Below, piece by piece: positions 55,323-64,000 of a stretch of 64,000 nucleotides of DNA. This stretch comes from Isoetes taiwanensis (taxonomy: Eukaryota; Streptophyta; Lycopodiopsida; Isoetales; Isoetaceae): the NCBI GenBank assembly GCA_021234155.1, contig JAJEKV010000042.1:3994995-4058994 (forward strand), given 5' to 3'. Positions within the stretch are counted from its first letter, which is position 1; each line of letters begins with the position of its first letter. The translations under genes were made by a program, and so were the position numbers. The notes below the pieces were generated by a model. It saw nothing but the letters and a program-made list of their open reading frames with translations, made no database searches and was not told the origin of the DNA.

Positions 55323-56189
55323 CACGCGTCTCCCCACCTTGGAAACCTGCATATCCTGCAATCACATTTAATACACATAGGATGTATAGCAAAATTACCC
55401 CAAGGTAATATTTAAGTTTTAATTTCTATAACACATCCTTGTTTAATATCATACTATGGTAAGGGAGTCTTTCACCCTCTTACTTTATCATCTATTATTA
55501 TTCACAAAATTTTATAGCTTACACCATTATTATTATTAACATAGTTCCAAAATTTCCTAAATAAGGTTCCACATCGTTTCCTTACAACACACCGTGACAA
55601 AATTATGTGTTGCAAGTCTTTGCAGTGTGACCTTCCTCCCGTAGACTCCCCTATTGGCCTGCAGGTCCACACTACGCTAGCATACATTTAATTATTATAA
55701 ATATTGGTTGTTAGGGAACCACCCATTAAATACAATTATATGGATGCAAGGCATATCTCCCGGCATAGGAAGATTATGTTTTTTCCATCATGGCCGTGGA
55801 GACAGCGCCCTATCATGCCTATATGCCACTCATGCCTACACCTGTAGTTGGCCAACGTGGGAGATAGGGTCCTTCCCGTATATGGGGCGTGAAGGGCCCT
55901 CCCCGTAGGCATTGACTAGAGGTGTTTTTCCTATCATGCATTTCTGAATGACCTCTTATCTCTCGAGGTCGTGTACTTCCGTGGGACAGAAGTAGACCTT
56001 CTAATCTACCTCCCAACTCGTGCAAGCAAAACCGCGGTCATGCCTACAATGACATTACACCACGTCCTAGAGATCACCGTAGTGGTCTCATCATCGGTAA
56101 CAACGCATGCAACCCATACCTAGCATAGGCTGCATGCGTAGATTAATCTTAGCTACACATGAAATTTAATCTAAACCCAAATCGACATG
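55323..56189 (-). other. 3' untranslated region of element 3
   Basis: No coding sequence recognised. It lies between the chromodomain relic and the polypurine tract, like 27093-27587 in element 2. Confidence 0.5.
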
Positions 56190-56830
56190 CCTGAGCCGAT
56201 TTCTTGGGTGTCGATGTCGATTACTTCGGTGACGAGCCGACCATTGCATTGCTCCATGAGTTGCGGGTACTGCTTCTCAAGATCTATTTGTAGTGCCCAC
56301 GTAGCGTCTTCCACTTGTAAGTGTCTCTTTCACTGGGTATTGGAGGATTGAGATCTTCTTGTCTTCTTATAGGATCTGACAAGAAGAACCTCTGGAACAA
56401 TCTCAAGGTGATCGCCCATTGTTTCCAGTAACTTTGGTCTCTCCAGTACTTCCTCTGGATTAGGAATGTGTTTCTTTAGGAGACTTACCTGGAAAACACT
56501 ATGGATCTTTAAGTGTGCTGGCAGGTCCAACTTATAGGATTGGTTACCTACTCTTTTGGTTATCCTGAATTGTCCAGCCCACCTTGGAGCAAGCTTCTTG
56601 CAATTGTCGATGCAGAGCTTCAGCTGATGCTGTAATCGCCGATGCAGAGCTTCAGCCTAACCGCCTCATCTATGCAATTGTCGATGCAGAGCTTCATCTA
56701 TGCAATTGTCGATGCAGAGCTTGTCGCTATGCTCTTCTGCCTGCCTCTTGCTGCTAGAGGATATCTTTGTACTTCCTCCACCAACTGTTGCATGTCGGCT
56801 AGCATCCGTTAACGTCTTAAATAAACATTA
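56190..56830 (-). pseudogene. Integrase C-terminus and chromodomain relic of element 3
   Basis: On the minus strand, from about 56825: DMQQLVEEVQ and AARGRQKSIA, then the repeat-interrupted stretch, then WAGQFRITKRVGNQSYKLDL and LKIHSVFQVSLLKKHIPNPEEV (open frame 56530-56330), and a chromodomain remnant with QVEDATWALQ near 56290. It matches the pol ends of elements 1 and 2. Stops after 56330 and the minisatellite make it non-functional. Confidence 0.85.
56597..56735 (-). repeat. Minisatellite inside the integrase relic
   Basis: 'caattgtcgatgcagagctt' and close variants occur four times (near 56602, 56637, 56673 and 56705) with short connectors such as catctatg. Elements 1 and 2 have a single copy of the matching sequence (ctctgcatcggcaatt near 6998 in element 1). 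Confidence 0.8.
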
Positions 56831-59800
56831 CAGTCTTGGACCCCTGCATGATCCTGCTGGACTTCCCTAATGCATGCAATTATATTAATTACCTTACGGT
56901 AATATTCTTATATTAGCATTATAGTAGTATTGGATATATTGCTTCCAATAGTATTATATTTAACTAACTATTATATGATAACTTTATGACATTTAAGATA
57001 TGTCATCATACGATTATCGATGCCATACTTAGTTTGAAACGTATTTTAATTGTTTATCATATGGCTAGGATTTATATCATCGGATCCAAGTGTTGAGCGT
57101 ATGACTCTCGCTCGCTACTTGGTTGGTGATGTATCAACCTTACATGTATATACTTTATATTTGCTATACTTATGGAAAGATAGACAAATTCTTATTATAT
57201 TTGTCAGGATCCTATGAAAGTTACTTAAATGCCTTTGGAAGGAATTACATCCTTGCGAAGGTTTAACTAAGATTTTATGTAATTATTATCTTACTTTATC
57301 TCGATACTGAGATATCTACACAAGACAAAACTATCTATGCAGCTATTATGAACATATAATTTATCAACAAGGCATTAAAGCTTATGATACATGCCATCAT
57401 GGAGTGCTATCGATGCCCTGCATGATAACATATTTAAGATTATATAATTTATGTAGTTATATGGGGTTGACAACCCTGAATAATTTAATTAAGAGCTAGG
57501 CTACTAGCTCATTCCTAGATGCGAATGCAAACAATAGATCATGGCGTAAGAAATTTATGCAAAGCCTCTCCCCACCTTAGTTGTCGCACCCGCTAGGGCT
57601 AGAATACATCTCCCCATTGAGTCGGTGTCGACTAATTTGGAGACGACTTGGCCATTGCATTGCTTCCATTGATTCGCTCCCCTGCTTTGGTGCAGTTGGT
57701 TACCGCATTAATCTTGCATGCTGAAGGACACATAGACATTAAGCATCTATCCATCTTACGCTCTATGTGCTTTGGCTACTTCATGAAAGGAACTCTATTC
57801 TAAGGGTTCGACTACTTGGATGGCGATTCAACCCCTAAGATGTAGGTAGGTTCAGTCCTAAGATTGAGCCCCCACTTTCTTCATAAGAAAGTGGTCCTAC
57901 ACCTCAATGTATCCTATCCCTTAATTGATGTTGTCATAACATCTTAGCTATTCTATTTACCTTAAGAGGTTATATGCTTCTTACCTAACACATTAATTTA
58001 CTAGCCTTAGCTAACATATTTAATCATCTATGATGGATGCAGCCATCATGTTTAACATATCTATCCCTAAGCGATGAGTTATTGAATTATTTAGAACAAT
58101 TCTAAATTGCAAGGTTTTATTATCATGACAATTCTTTTTGCCTCAAGAGACTATGTGATTAATATGTTTCTTATTTCTCGATGTGCCTTTCATGTGCTAT
58201 TTAATTTTATATTCTAAATATCCCCCTTTTCTTAGTTATTTACTCTCTTGGAATATTCCTATCAATTGAATTGATGTCATCATAACAAGTTGGCGGACTT
58301 GTTAGATTACTTCTTTTCATTCGATTGATTATTCCTTGGAGGTACTAGCTTTATACATGGTCAACAATTATCCTAGTAAAGATTCCTTCTTAGCGGGTGA
58401 TCGGGTCTCACGAAGTGGTTTCAATATGTTGGATGTCTGTTAACAATCATGTATAATTTTAGTTACTCCTATGCATTTCCTTCCCAATCGTTGACGCTTA
58501 GCTCAACTTGGGGCAATCCCTTCATGAGAAAATCTAGAAATGCCTTCCACTCCCATTATGGATGTCGTCATCCATAAGCCTCAATCTTGCTTTCAGACTC
58601 ATCCACTCGCCGCCTCCTCCTTGAGGGTAACGTTCTTGAGTTGAAGACTCTCGAGGCTCCTCCTCGATGTAGAGGTCAACTTTCCTCGATGTAGAGGCTT
58701 CCCATTGTTGGTGGTTTTGATGGCGTAGTTGACCACTTGAAATCTTCTATGTTACTTCCCAAAAGCCTGAAGGTGGTTTCGTTGAGAAACATCTTGGCGG
58801 CTAAAAGATGCCTCTAGATCCGATCTTATTGTGCCAACTCCATCCTTCGAGTCCTGTAGCGTGTTGACAGACAAGTGTTGAGGATGTTGCTCGCTTCACG
58901 CTTTCCAATTGTCCGGCATCTCTTTTCTTTGATCTGTTATACTGAGAGAGAGAGGAAATAACAAAGGGAAATATGCATGCAAGTCATATAGCTTACACTA
59001 TTATGATTACAAATACTATTAAAGCTATTAGGCTCCCTTGGTGTCTCCCCTCGAGGTGCACACGTACTCCATGGCGCTGTTGTCGATGTTCCTCCTAGTC
59101 TCTTGTAGGTGTTGAAGATCTATATCCTCCTATTTATATGTCACTCGTGGATCGATTGGTAGACTCTTTGATATTTTTGAGCTCTCAATGTAATGCGTCG
59201 GCTTGCTTGCACAACTTGCTTCTTCACATGCTAACTAAGGATGTGATGGTCGCGTTGATGCTTGGGCTTCCGGTCTACTTCTTAATGTTGTTCTTGGGCA
59301 ATAATTGCTTCCCCTTCACAATGTCTGAAGATCTTTGGAGGCGCCTCTTGAAGTTGTGCACAATCCCTTTGGCTAGACTCGTAATTAAGGAGTTGTTCTC
59401 TTCATCAGTTGCCTTTCAAATTGTCGATCCTTGGGTTCCGCGGTTGCATGCGAAGTTATCGTAGCTTTGTGAGGTTCTAGCTGATTAAATGGATTCTTTG
59501 GCTCGGTTCTCCTATTCGCTTCTCCATCGAGCTTCTCATCGTACTGTTTGATCTCCTCAATGTGATGGCTTAGACGTTATCACGATCTTCGTTGCTATCT
59601 TTGCCTTCTAGTTGCACTTGATCACGCCCACGGTTTTAGACCTCATGTTGCATCTAAGGAGCTCGTGGAAGTACTAGCACTCCTTCGTCTTCTGGTTTAT
59701 GGCCATTGTCCCTCAATACATGTGCATCTTCCTGGCGAGTAAAGCCTCATGACTCTTCTCCATGATTGGTTTGCTGTCGGGGATGATGTACTCTTATATC

Positions 59801-61143
59801 TGCGTAGATTGACCCTTGAGTTGAAGTACTTTCTGCCCTAGACCTGCTCGTGTCCTTGAATAGCCCGGCTAATGTCTTGAACTCTCTTTTTGTCGAAGGT
59901 GCTTTGGTTGCTGTCCTTGTCGTTAAGGTGTCGAATGCTTCTATCTTGGGCGTTGAGGTCCCTCGTGTCGGAGATAAGTTGGGCTTCTTGTCTTCTAATT
60001 GTTGGTAGGAGTACTTGACGAAGCCATCACCTAGTTGTTGAATGAGCATAGACATAACCCATTGTTGTGGCGCCTTTCTTAAGTGTATCTCCATCTGGTG
60101 TGCATGTTACAAACATCACCATACAAGGTAGAATTATGGTCGTCGAAGGTTGCCTCCTTAGTTGGCTCGTTGATGTCGAGTTGTCCCAAGGAATTCCTCG
60201 ATGTCTATTGGCTTGAGGTCGTTGTCGTAGTTTCTGAAGATGTGTGTTCGTTCCTCCTTCTGTTGTTGAGGACACTCGTGTTGTTAGTGTTGCTGCTGCT
60301 ACAAGAGGTAGAGTTGCATCCCGAAGATGTCGTCGTGCAAAACCTAGATGGTGCGGCGCTAGAGATCTTGACATGACTGGCGTTATCTCTCATCTTGACA
60401 TTGTGCTGGACGAGCGATCTTCTACTTGAGGCCACTTCTCGAAGTGTCTGGAGTTGAAGCTTGGCTTGAGCTCTGGTCGTCTCTCTCCTATATTTGCTCT
60501 TCCATTTGAGCACTTGCTCTTGGCTATACATGTGGTTCTTTACTTCATCCTTTGGCAGTCCAAGCGATGGAGTTTCTTGATGCTTAATTGTGTATACTTC
60601 TTTAGAATTTTCCCTCCTCCAATCACGTTTGATTCTTCGGTTTTGCTGCATCTTCCTTGTTCTACTTGACTCCGGGGTTCCTTGAGGTGTTGCGACTGTA
60701 GTTGACCTTCGTGTGTGATTTGAGGTCGTTATCCCAAGTCTCGCAGAACGTTGCTCGATGTGAACCCTTGAGTTGAAAATGCTCCTCCTTAATGTGTTTA
60801 CCTGTCATGTGGAGTGTCGTTTGGAGATGCGTAGCATTGATCGCTTGAGTACGATCACTTGGTTGTTGCAGTTGGGCATTGTTGCATGTCTTTGAATCTT
60901 CGTTGTGAGATGCTTCCCCTATGCCTGGAATTGTTGTCATCTCCATTGCACATGCCATCACTCTTTTGAGTTGCGTTTGAGTGGTCTGTGGTTGTTGGCT
61001 AGGTCGGCTCCTTCGTCATTTGTCGTGCTCTGCCTCCCCCGCCTCCTCTCTGGTTCTGATTGCAGCCCTATGTCTTCCGGGTTATTCGTCCACCGGTAAT
61101 GCTATCATCTCCCTGTAGTCGCCGAACATGAACTTAGGAGATG
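56831..61143 (-). other. Non-coding or decayed interior of element 3
   Basis: 56831-58600 is AT-rich with no recognisable coding. 58600-61100 has a different composition, T/G/C-rich on the plus strand, and gives Ser/Thr-rich frames on the minus strand (for example 60651-60205) that may be low-complexity or decayed. No gag core, zinc knuckle, protease or RT motif was found, so pol was deleted or replaced here. Confidence 0.5.
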
Positions 61144-61836
61144 TTACGTTGATACTGCCTCTATCCTGTTCGACTGGTGCTGCTGTCGAGGTGCTGGGTA
61201 GGAGCGCACTCGTTGTTTTCCCTCTGATTTCCATCCAGTGTCGTGGATCGCTATGAACTCCTCTGTGGGTAACTCCTGTTGTGCCATCATCTGCCTGATG
61301 CCGGTGTAGGCTTCTATGTCCGTCGATGTCTGGCCAGTGTACGTCTGAGCCTCCCTTATGCTGATGTGAAATTCCTGCGTTTCCTGGTCGATGAAGTCAC
61401 CGAGGTCCAGTTGTTGACGTAGGAGATGTAGGAGCTCGTTTATCCTGTAGCCCCTGTCCCTGCACTCTGGGGGAGGAGGGGGTTCTTGATGTCGTGCAGG
61501 CTCAGGTACGGTTCCTTGGATGATTACCGGGGTTAAGCTTGTGATGCCTAGCCCAAGTGGTGGAGTTGTCTGCGTGGTTCTCAGCCCCTCTTCAAAGCTT
61601 TGAAGTTCCTGCTCCGCTTGCTGCCTTTCTTGTGCCGGGTCGACGTCACTGATGTCCTCTCTGCCCGACCCACGTCCTTCATCTTCCTCCTGCTTTGCCT
61701 CCTCGTACTCGAGAAGCATCTGCTCTTCTTCACCTGCTGCCATGGCCATAGGCTCGAGCTCTAGGGGTTGGGCAGATGGCTCTCCTATCTGGGTTTGGGC
61801 TCTATGGAATAGAAAAATTGCTACAGCTACGGACAA
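61144..61836 (-). CDS. Accessory ORF of element 3 (unknown, Gln/Glu-rich)
   Basis: A 230-residue minus-strand frame starting MSVAVAIFLFHRAQTQIGEP about 2 kb after the primer site. A short hydrophobic start is followed by GEPSAQPLELEPMAM, acidic glutamine-rich sequence (EEEQMLLEYEEAKQEEDEG...AQERQQAEQELQ, likely coiled coil), a PPPPPE hinge and a helical C-terminal part (ELLHLLRQQLDLGDFIDQET). The GEPSA segment recurs in the relic at 2929-3300 of element 1. It is not similar to ORF A, B or C of element 2, and no histone domain is present. It may be an N-terminal gag or a separate accessory protein. Confidence 0.55.
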   Translation of the reverse strand: MSVAVAIFLFHRAQTQIGEPSAQPLELEPMAMAAGEEEQMLLEYEEAKQEEDEGRGSGREDISDVDPAQERQQAEQELQSFEEGLRTTQTTPPLGLGITSLTPVIIQGTVPEPARHQEPPPPPECRDRGYRINELLHLLRQQLDLGDFIDQETQEFHISIREAQTYTGQTSTDIEAYTGIRQMMAQQELPTEEFIAIHDTGWKSEGKQRVRSYPAPRQQHQSNRIEAVST

Positions 61837-62282
61837 GCGGCTGGCCGTATTTTCTAGGTATTTGTCTATCTTAAGGCTGTCCTAAAGTATCCTATGCAAG
61901 GGGGAAGTTCTACTAGAGAAGGACCTATCTTTGCATGGAACTCAGCCATAATGTCCTGGTAAAATAGGGAATAGCATTGATGGTTGCCATGATGCTAGAG
62001 CTGCTGGGGATATCAAACAGATGAAGGAGCGCCTCTGGGAGCTGAAAAATCGGCTTGGAGCGAGGAGCAAAGGTGTAGGATGCAAATGAGGGTTGTGGTC
62101 TACTTATAGGCAAAAACCCTAATTTTAGAAAAAAAAATTGGATAAAGGAAAATCTAGGATTCTAAGGTATTGCTAAGCACAAGACAAGCTAATCAAGCTA
62201 AAGAGTACATTCTAAGGATCCTATTGCAACAAATTCTATCTAATTTGGGGAAAGTGTGGACAAATTGGGGCAATTTTGGTGT
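61837..62282 (-). other. Leader of element 3, hairpin-free part
   Basis: Between the accessory frame and the hairpin array. AT-rich, with no gene. Confidence 0.5.
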
Positions 62283-63657
62283 GACCACTCACACAGTGCG
62301 CGAGAGGCAGTTAGGAATATGATCCTAAGTGGCATGGGCGCACTCTGTGAGGGGTGGGGCCCTGTTTGGGTCGAGGATGATGCCAAACATGCAAACTAAG
62401 GGTGAAATCCTGCATATCTCGTCGAGATAGGTCGGATTGAGCCCTTACTTGCTTCATTTGGATAAGTTTTGGCCCAGATTTGGCGACGACCACTCACAGT
62501 GTGCCCGTGGTCGAATTGGTTTGCAAACCTAATTGGTCTGGGCGCACTCTGCGAGGGGTGGGGCTCCATGTGAGTTAGGGTTGGGCAATTTCTACAAACT
62601 AGGGTTCAAATCCTACTAATTATGGTGAGTCGAATTTGAGTCGAATGGTGTGCTTACTTTCTCGCATTTGGACAAGTTTTGGCATAGATCGATTGCTTCG
62701 ACCACTCACACAAAGTCTTGTGAGAGGCGCTTAGGAATATAATCCTAAGTGGCCTGGGCGCACTCTGTGAGGGGTGGGGCCAAAAACACTGAGTTTTGCT
62801 CCAACTTTGTTAATTCCAACTACAGAACTTAGTAACACATTCTACTTACACCTGATTTAATACATTAACATGATCAAAACATAAATTTATATTTACAATA
62901 AACTAGCAATCTTCTTTCTGGCAGAGCTCGTGGATGTTGCACCCGAAGTTCTTGATAGTCGATAAGGTTCTTCATGCAGGATGATTAACGTGTCTTCCAT
63001 TCGATGAAGATTGTTGATAGGTCGGTTGTGCCCCCTGTCTTTGCTAAACTTCGTTTGTAGAGGTATTTGCCATAGTGCTTCCTCTCTTGGGTCACCTGGG
63101 TCTTCAATGTCTTCAAAAGTCGTGCTCCTTGCCCTTCTGTGGCTCTAGCCTTGTACCTTAAAAGCTATTGCTTCTATTTCTAAATAAACTGTAGTTTGGG
63201 AGACAAAATTTAGGGTTTGACATATTTTGGTCATTTTGAGGAGGATTATAATATTTTTAGCCTAATTTGAGGTCATAAATGGATTCTAGACTCTTTAATG
63301 GTCCTAACGCAACAAATTTCAGGCGATTTGGAGCTGTATAACTCAAGTTACGAAGGTTCAAAGTTTTGACCACTCACACAGTGCGCCAGGGTCGAATTGG
63401 TTTGCAAACCAAATTGGTCTGGGCGCACTCTGTGAGGGGTCACCTCTTTTTGGGGTCCAATTTTCAATTTACAAGGGGTTTCTTAGTGTTATAATATGCA
63501 AAATTAGCTAGAATCAAGGAGATAAGCTGAACTGCACCATTAGTTTAGCTAAATTATACATCTAACTAGGTCAACATGGGTCCACCACTCACACAGTGCG
63601 CCAGGGTCGAATCGGTTTGCAAACCAAATTGGTCTAGGCGCACTCTGTGAGGGGTCA
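62283..63657 (-). repeat. Array of five nested hairpins in the 5' leader of element 3
   Basis: Copies at 62283-62360, 62488-62564, 62700-62781, 63368-63442 and 63583-63657. Each has an outer stem of cactcacacagtgcgcc-type against ggcgcactctgtgagggg-type. Inside are two alternative inner hairpins: copies 1 and 3 have cttagga-atata-tcctaag; copies 2, 4 and 5 have ttggtttgcaaaccaa (16 bp palindrome in copies 4 and 5). Neighbouring copies are 205-215 bp apart except between 3 and 4, where unrelated sequence (62782-63367) intervenes. Confidence 0.9.
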
Positions 63658-63842
63658 CCTCTTTTTGGCCATTTTAGGTTGGGTTTTTGCTAAAACTTAT
63701 CACTACTCTTGCTGCACTACAATTGGGAAAAAATTTTCCCAATTTTCGAGGTTCTTGCTCGAGAGGTTGTTCCCAAGACTGGAAGTCTACTGTTAGTCCT
63801 AAGGAAAATGGTCAGTGCTCGATCTTGGTCTACCAAGATCAT

Positions 63843-63854
63843 GCTCTGATACCA
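63843..63854 (-). promoter_or_regulatory. Primer-binding site of element 3
   Basis: gctctgatacca on the plus strand is tggtatcagagc on the minus strand, the same tRNA-Met site as in element 2, one base from the LTR. Confidence 0.95.
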
Positions 63855-63855
63855 C

Positions 63856-64000
63856 TGTGACATCCCCTACTCCTTATATGATGCCCACATCGTATTCGAA
63901 GGAGGAGCATTCCCCTTGGCAGCTACACTGACAGGGGCCATCCACCTGACTCCACTCCCATCGGGATGAGCCAGCAAGGGAAGAATGGATGTGTCATTCA
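63856..64000 (-). repeat. 5' LTR of element 3, partial
   Basis: 145 bp matching the left end of the 3' LTR (53665-53809) with three visible differences, for example tgtgacatcccc for tgtgacgtcccc. The rest lies beyond the window. Confidence 0.95.

Larger units (their letters stand above)
53665..64000 (-). mobile_element. LTR element 3, minus strand, pol mostly deleted, cut by window end
   Basis: The order on the minus strand is: 5' LTR (63856 to beyond 64000), primer site, hairpin-rich leader, an accessory frame, long non-coding or decayed interior, integrase end and chromodomain relic, polypurine tract, 3' LTR. The visible parts of the two LTRs match closely. Gag, protease, RT and RNase H were not found, so it is a non-autonomous derivative of the same broad chromovirus group as elements 1 and 2. 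Confidence 0.88.

Noticed and set aside
60205-60651. Ser/Thr-rich minus-strand frame as a gene
   Set aside because: Low-complexity composition, overlapping frames on the other strand and no domain; kept only as interior of element 3.
62283-63657. Repeat array as a CRISPR
   Set aside because: Plant retrotransposon context, few copies, ~130 bp variable spacers and stem-loop structure internal to the repeats; not a CRISPR.

Overview
This 64 kb window is nuclear DNA of a land plant. It is almost entirely nested transposable elements plus one decayed plant gene, a phenylalanine ammonia-lyase (PAL) pseudogene. Plant signatures are chromodomain-bearing Ty3/gypsy elements (chromoviruses) with an initiator-tRNA-Met primer site, plant-type LINEs, telo-box motifs beside the TATA boxes of two LTRs, a BED zinc finger of hAT type and the PAL relic. 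The intronless PAL, long (CT)n tracts and LINE types would suit a fern or other non-seed vascular plant, or a gymnosperm; this lineage guess is weak. No intact ordinary host gene, tRNA, rRNA or CRISPR array was recognised.

Layout. 1-9649: an old degenerate chromovirus on the + strand (5' end outside the window or unrecognised) ending in a 3' LTR at 8091-9649. 9650-11170: unassigned DNA bounded by two copies of a ~120 bp repeat. 11171-11894: a (CT)n tract and the 3' end of a LINE (A). 11895-29382: a young 17.5 kb chromovirus with both LTRs, inserted into (CT)n DNA. 29399-38031: a run of LINE pieces (B, C, D, E), of which A, B and C lie head to tail and are separated by (CT)n tracts. 38032-49040: low-coding DNA with a hAT-like BED fragment, a 920 bp Harbinger/Tourist-like element, another LINE 3' end (F) and a 0.33 kb direct repeat. 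49040-51900: the PAL pseudogene flanked by direct repeats. 52294-52614: a 321 bp MITE. 53665-64000: a third related LTR element on the minus strand, with most of pol lost and its 5' LTR cut by the window end.

The main discovery candidate is in the young chromovirus. Between its 5' LTR and gag it carries three extra reading frames. The first (13713-14924) ends in a complete histone H3 globular domain: about 100 residues, no indels against H3 positions 36-135 and about 84% identical by my hand comparison. It follows a divergent tail whose internal start gives M-ARKS. The second frame is acidic with an internal repeat; the third is unrecognised. The same element encodes a C-terminal chromodomain, so one mobile element carries both an H3-like histone and a predicted H3-reading module. 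The whole ORF A-ORF B-ORF C-gag block is tandemly duplicated (about 4.4 kb per copy) inside the element. The current copy is damaged: three in-frame TAG stops, one frameshift in gag-pol, an altered protease active site, and at least one broken version of several ORFs.

Other notable signals are arrays of ~210 bp spaced hairpins in the leaders of the two related elements, LINEs apparently targeted to (CT)n microsatellites, and a MITE family with 4 bp target duplications.
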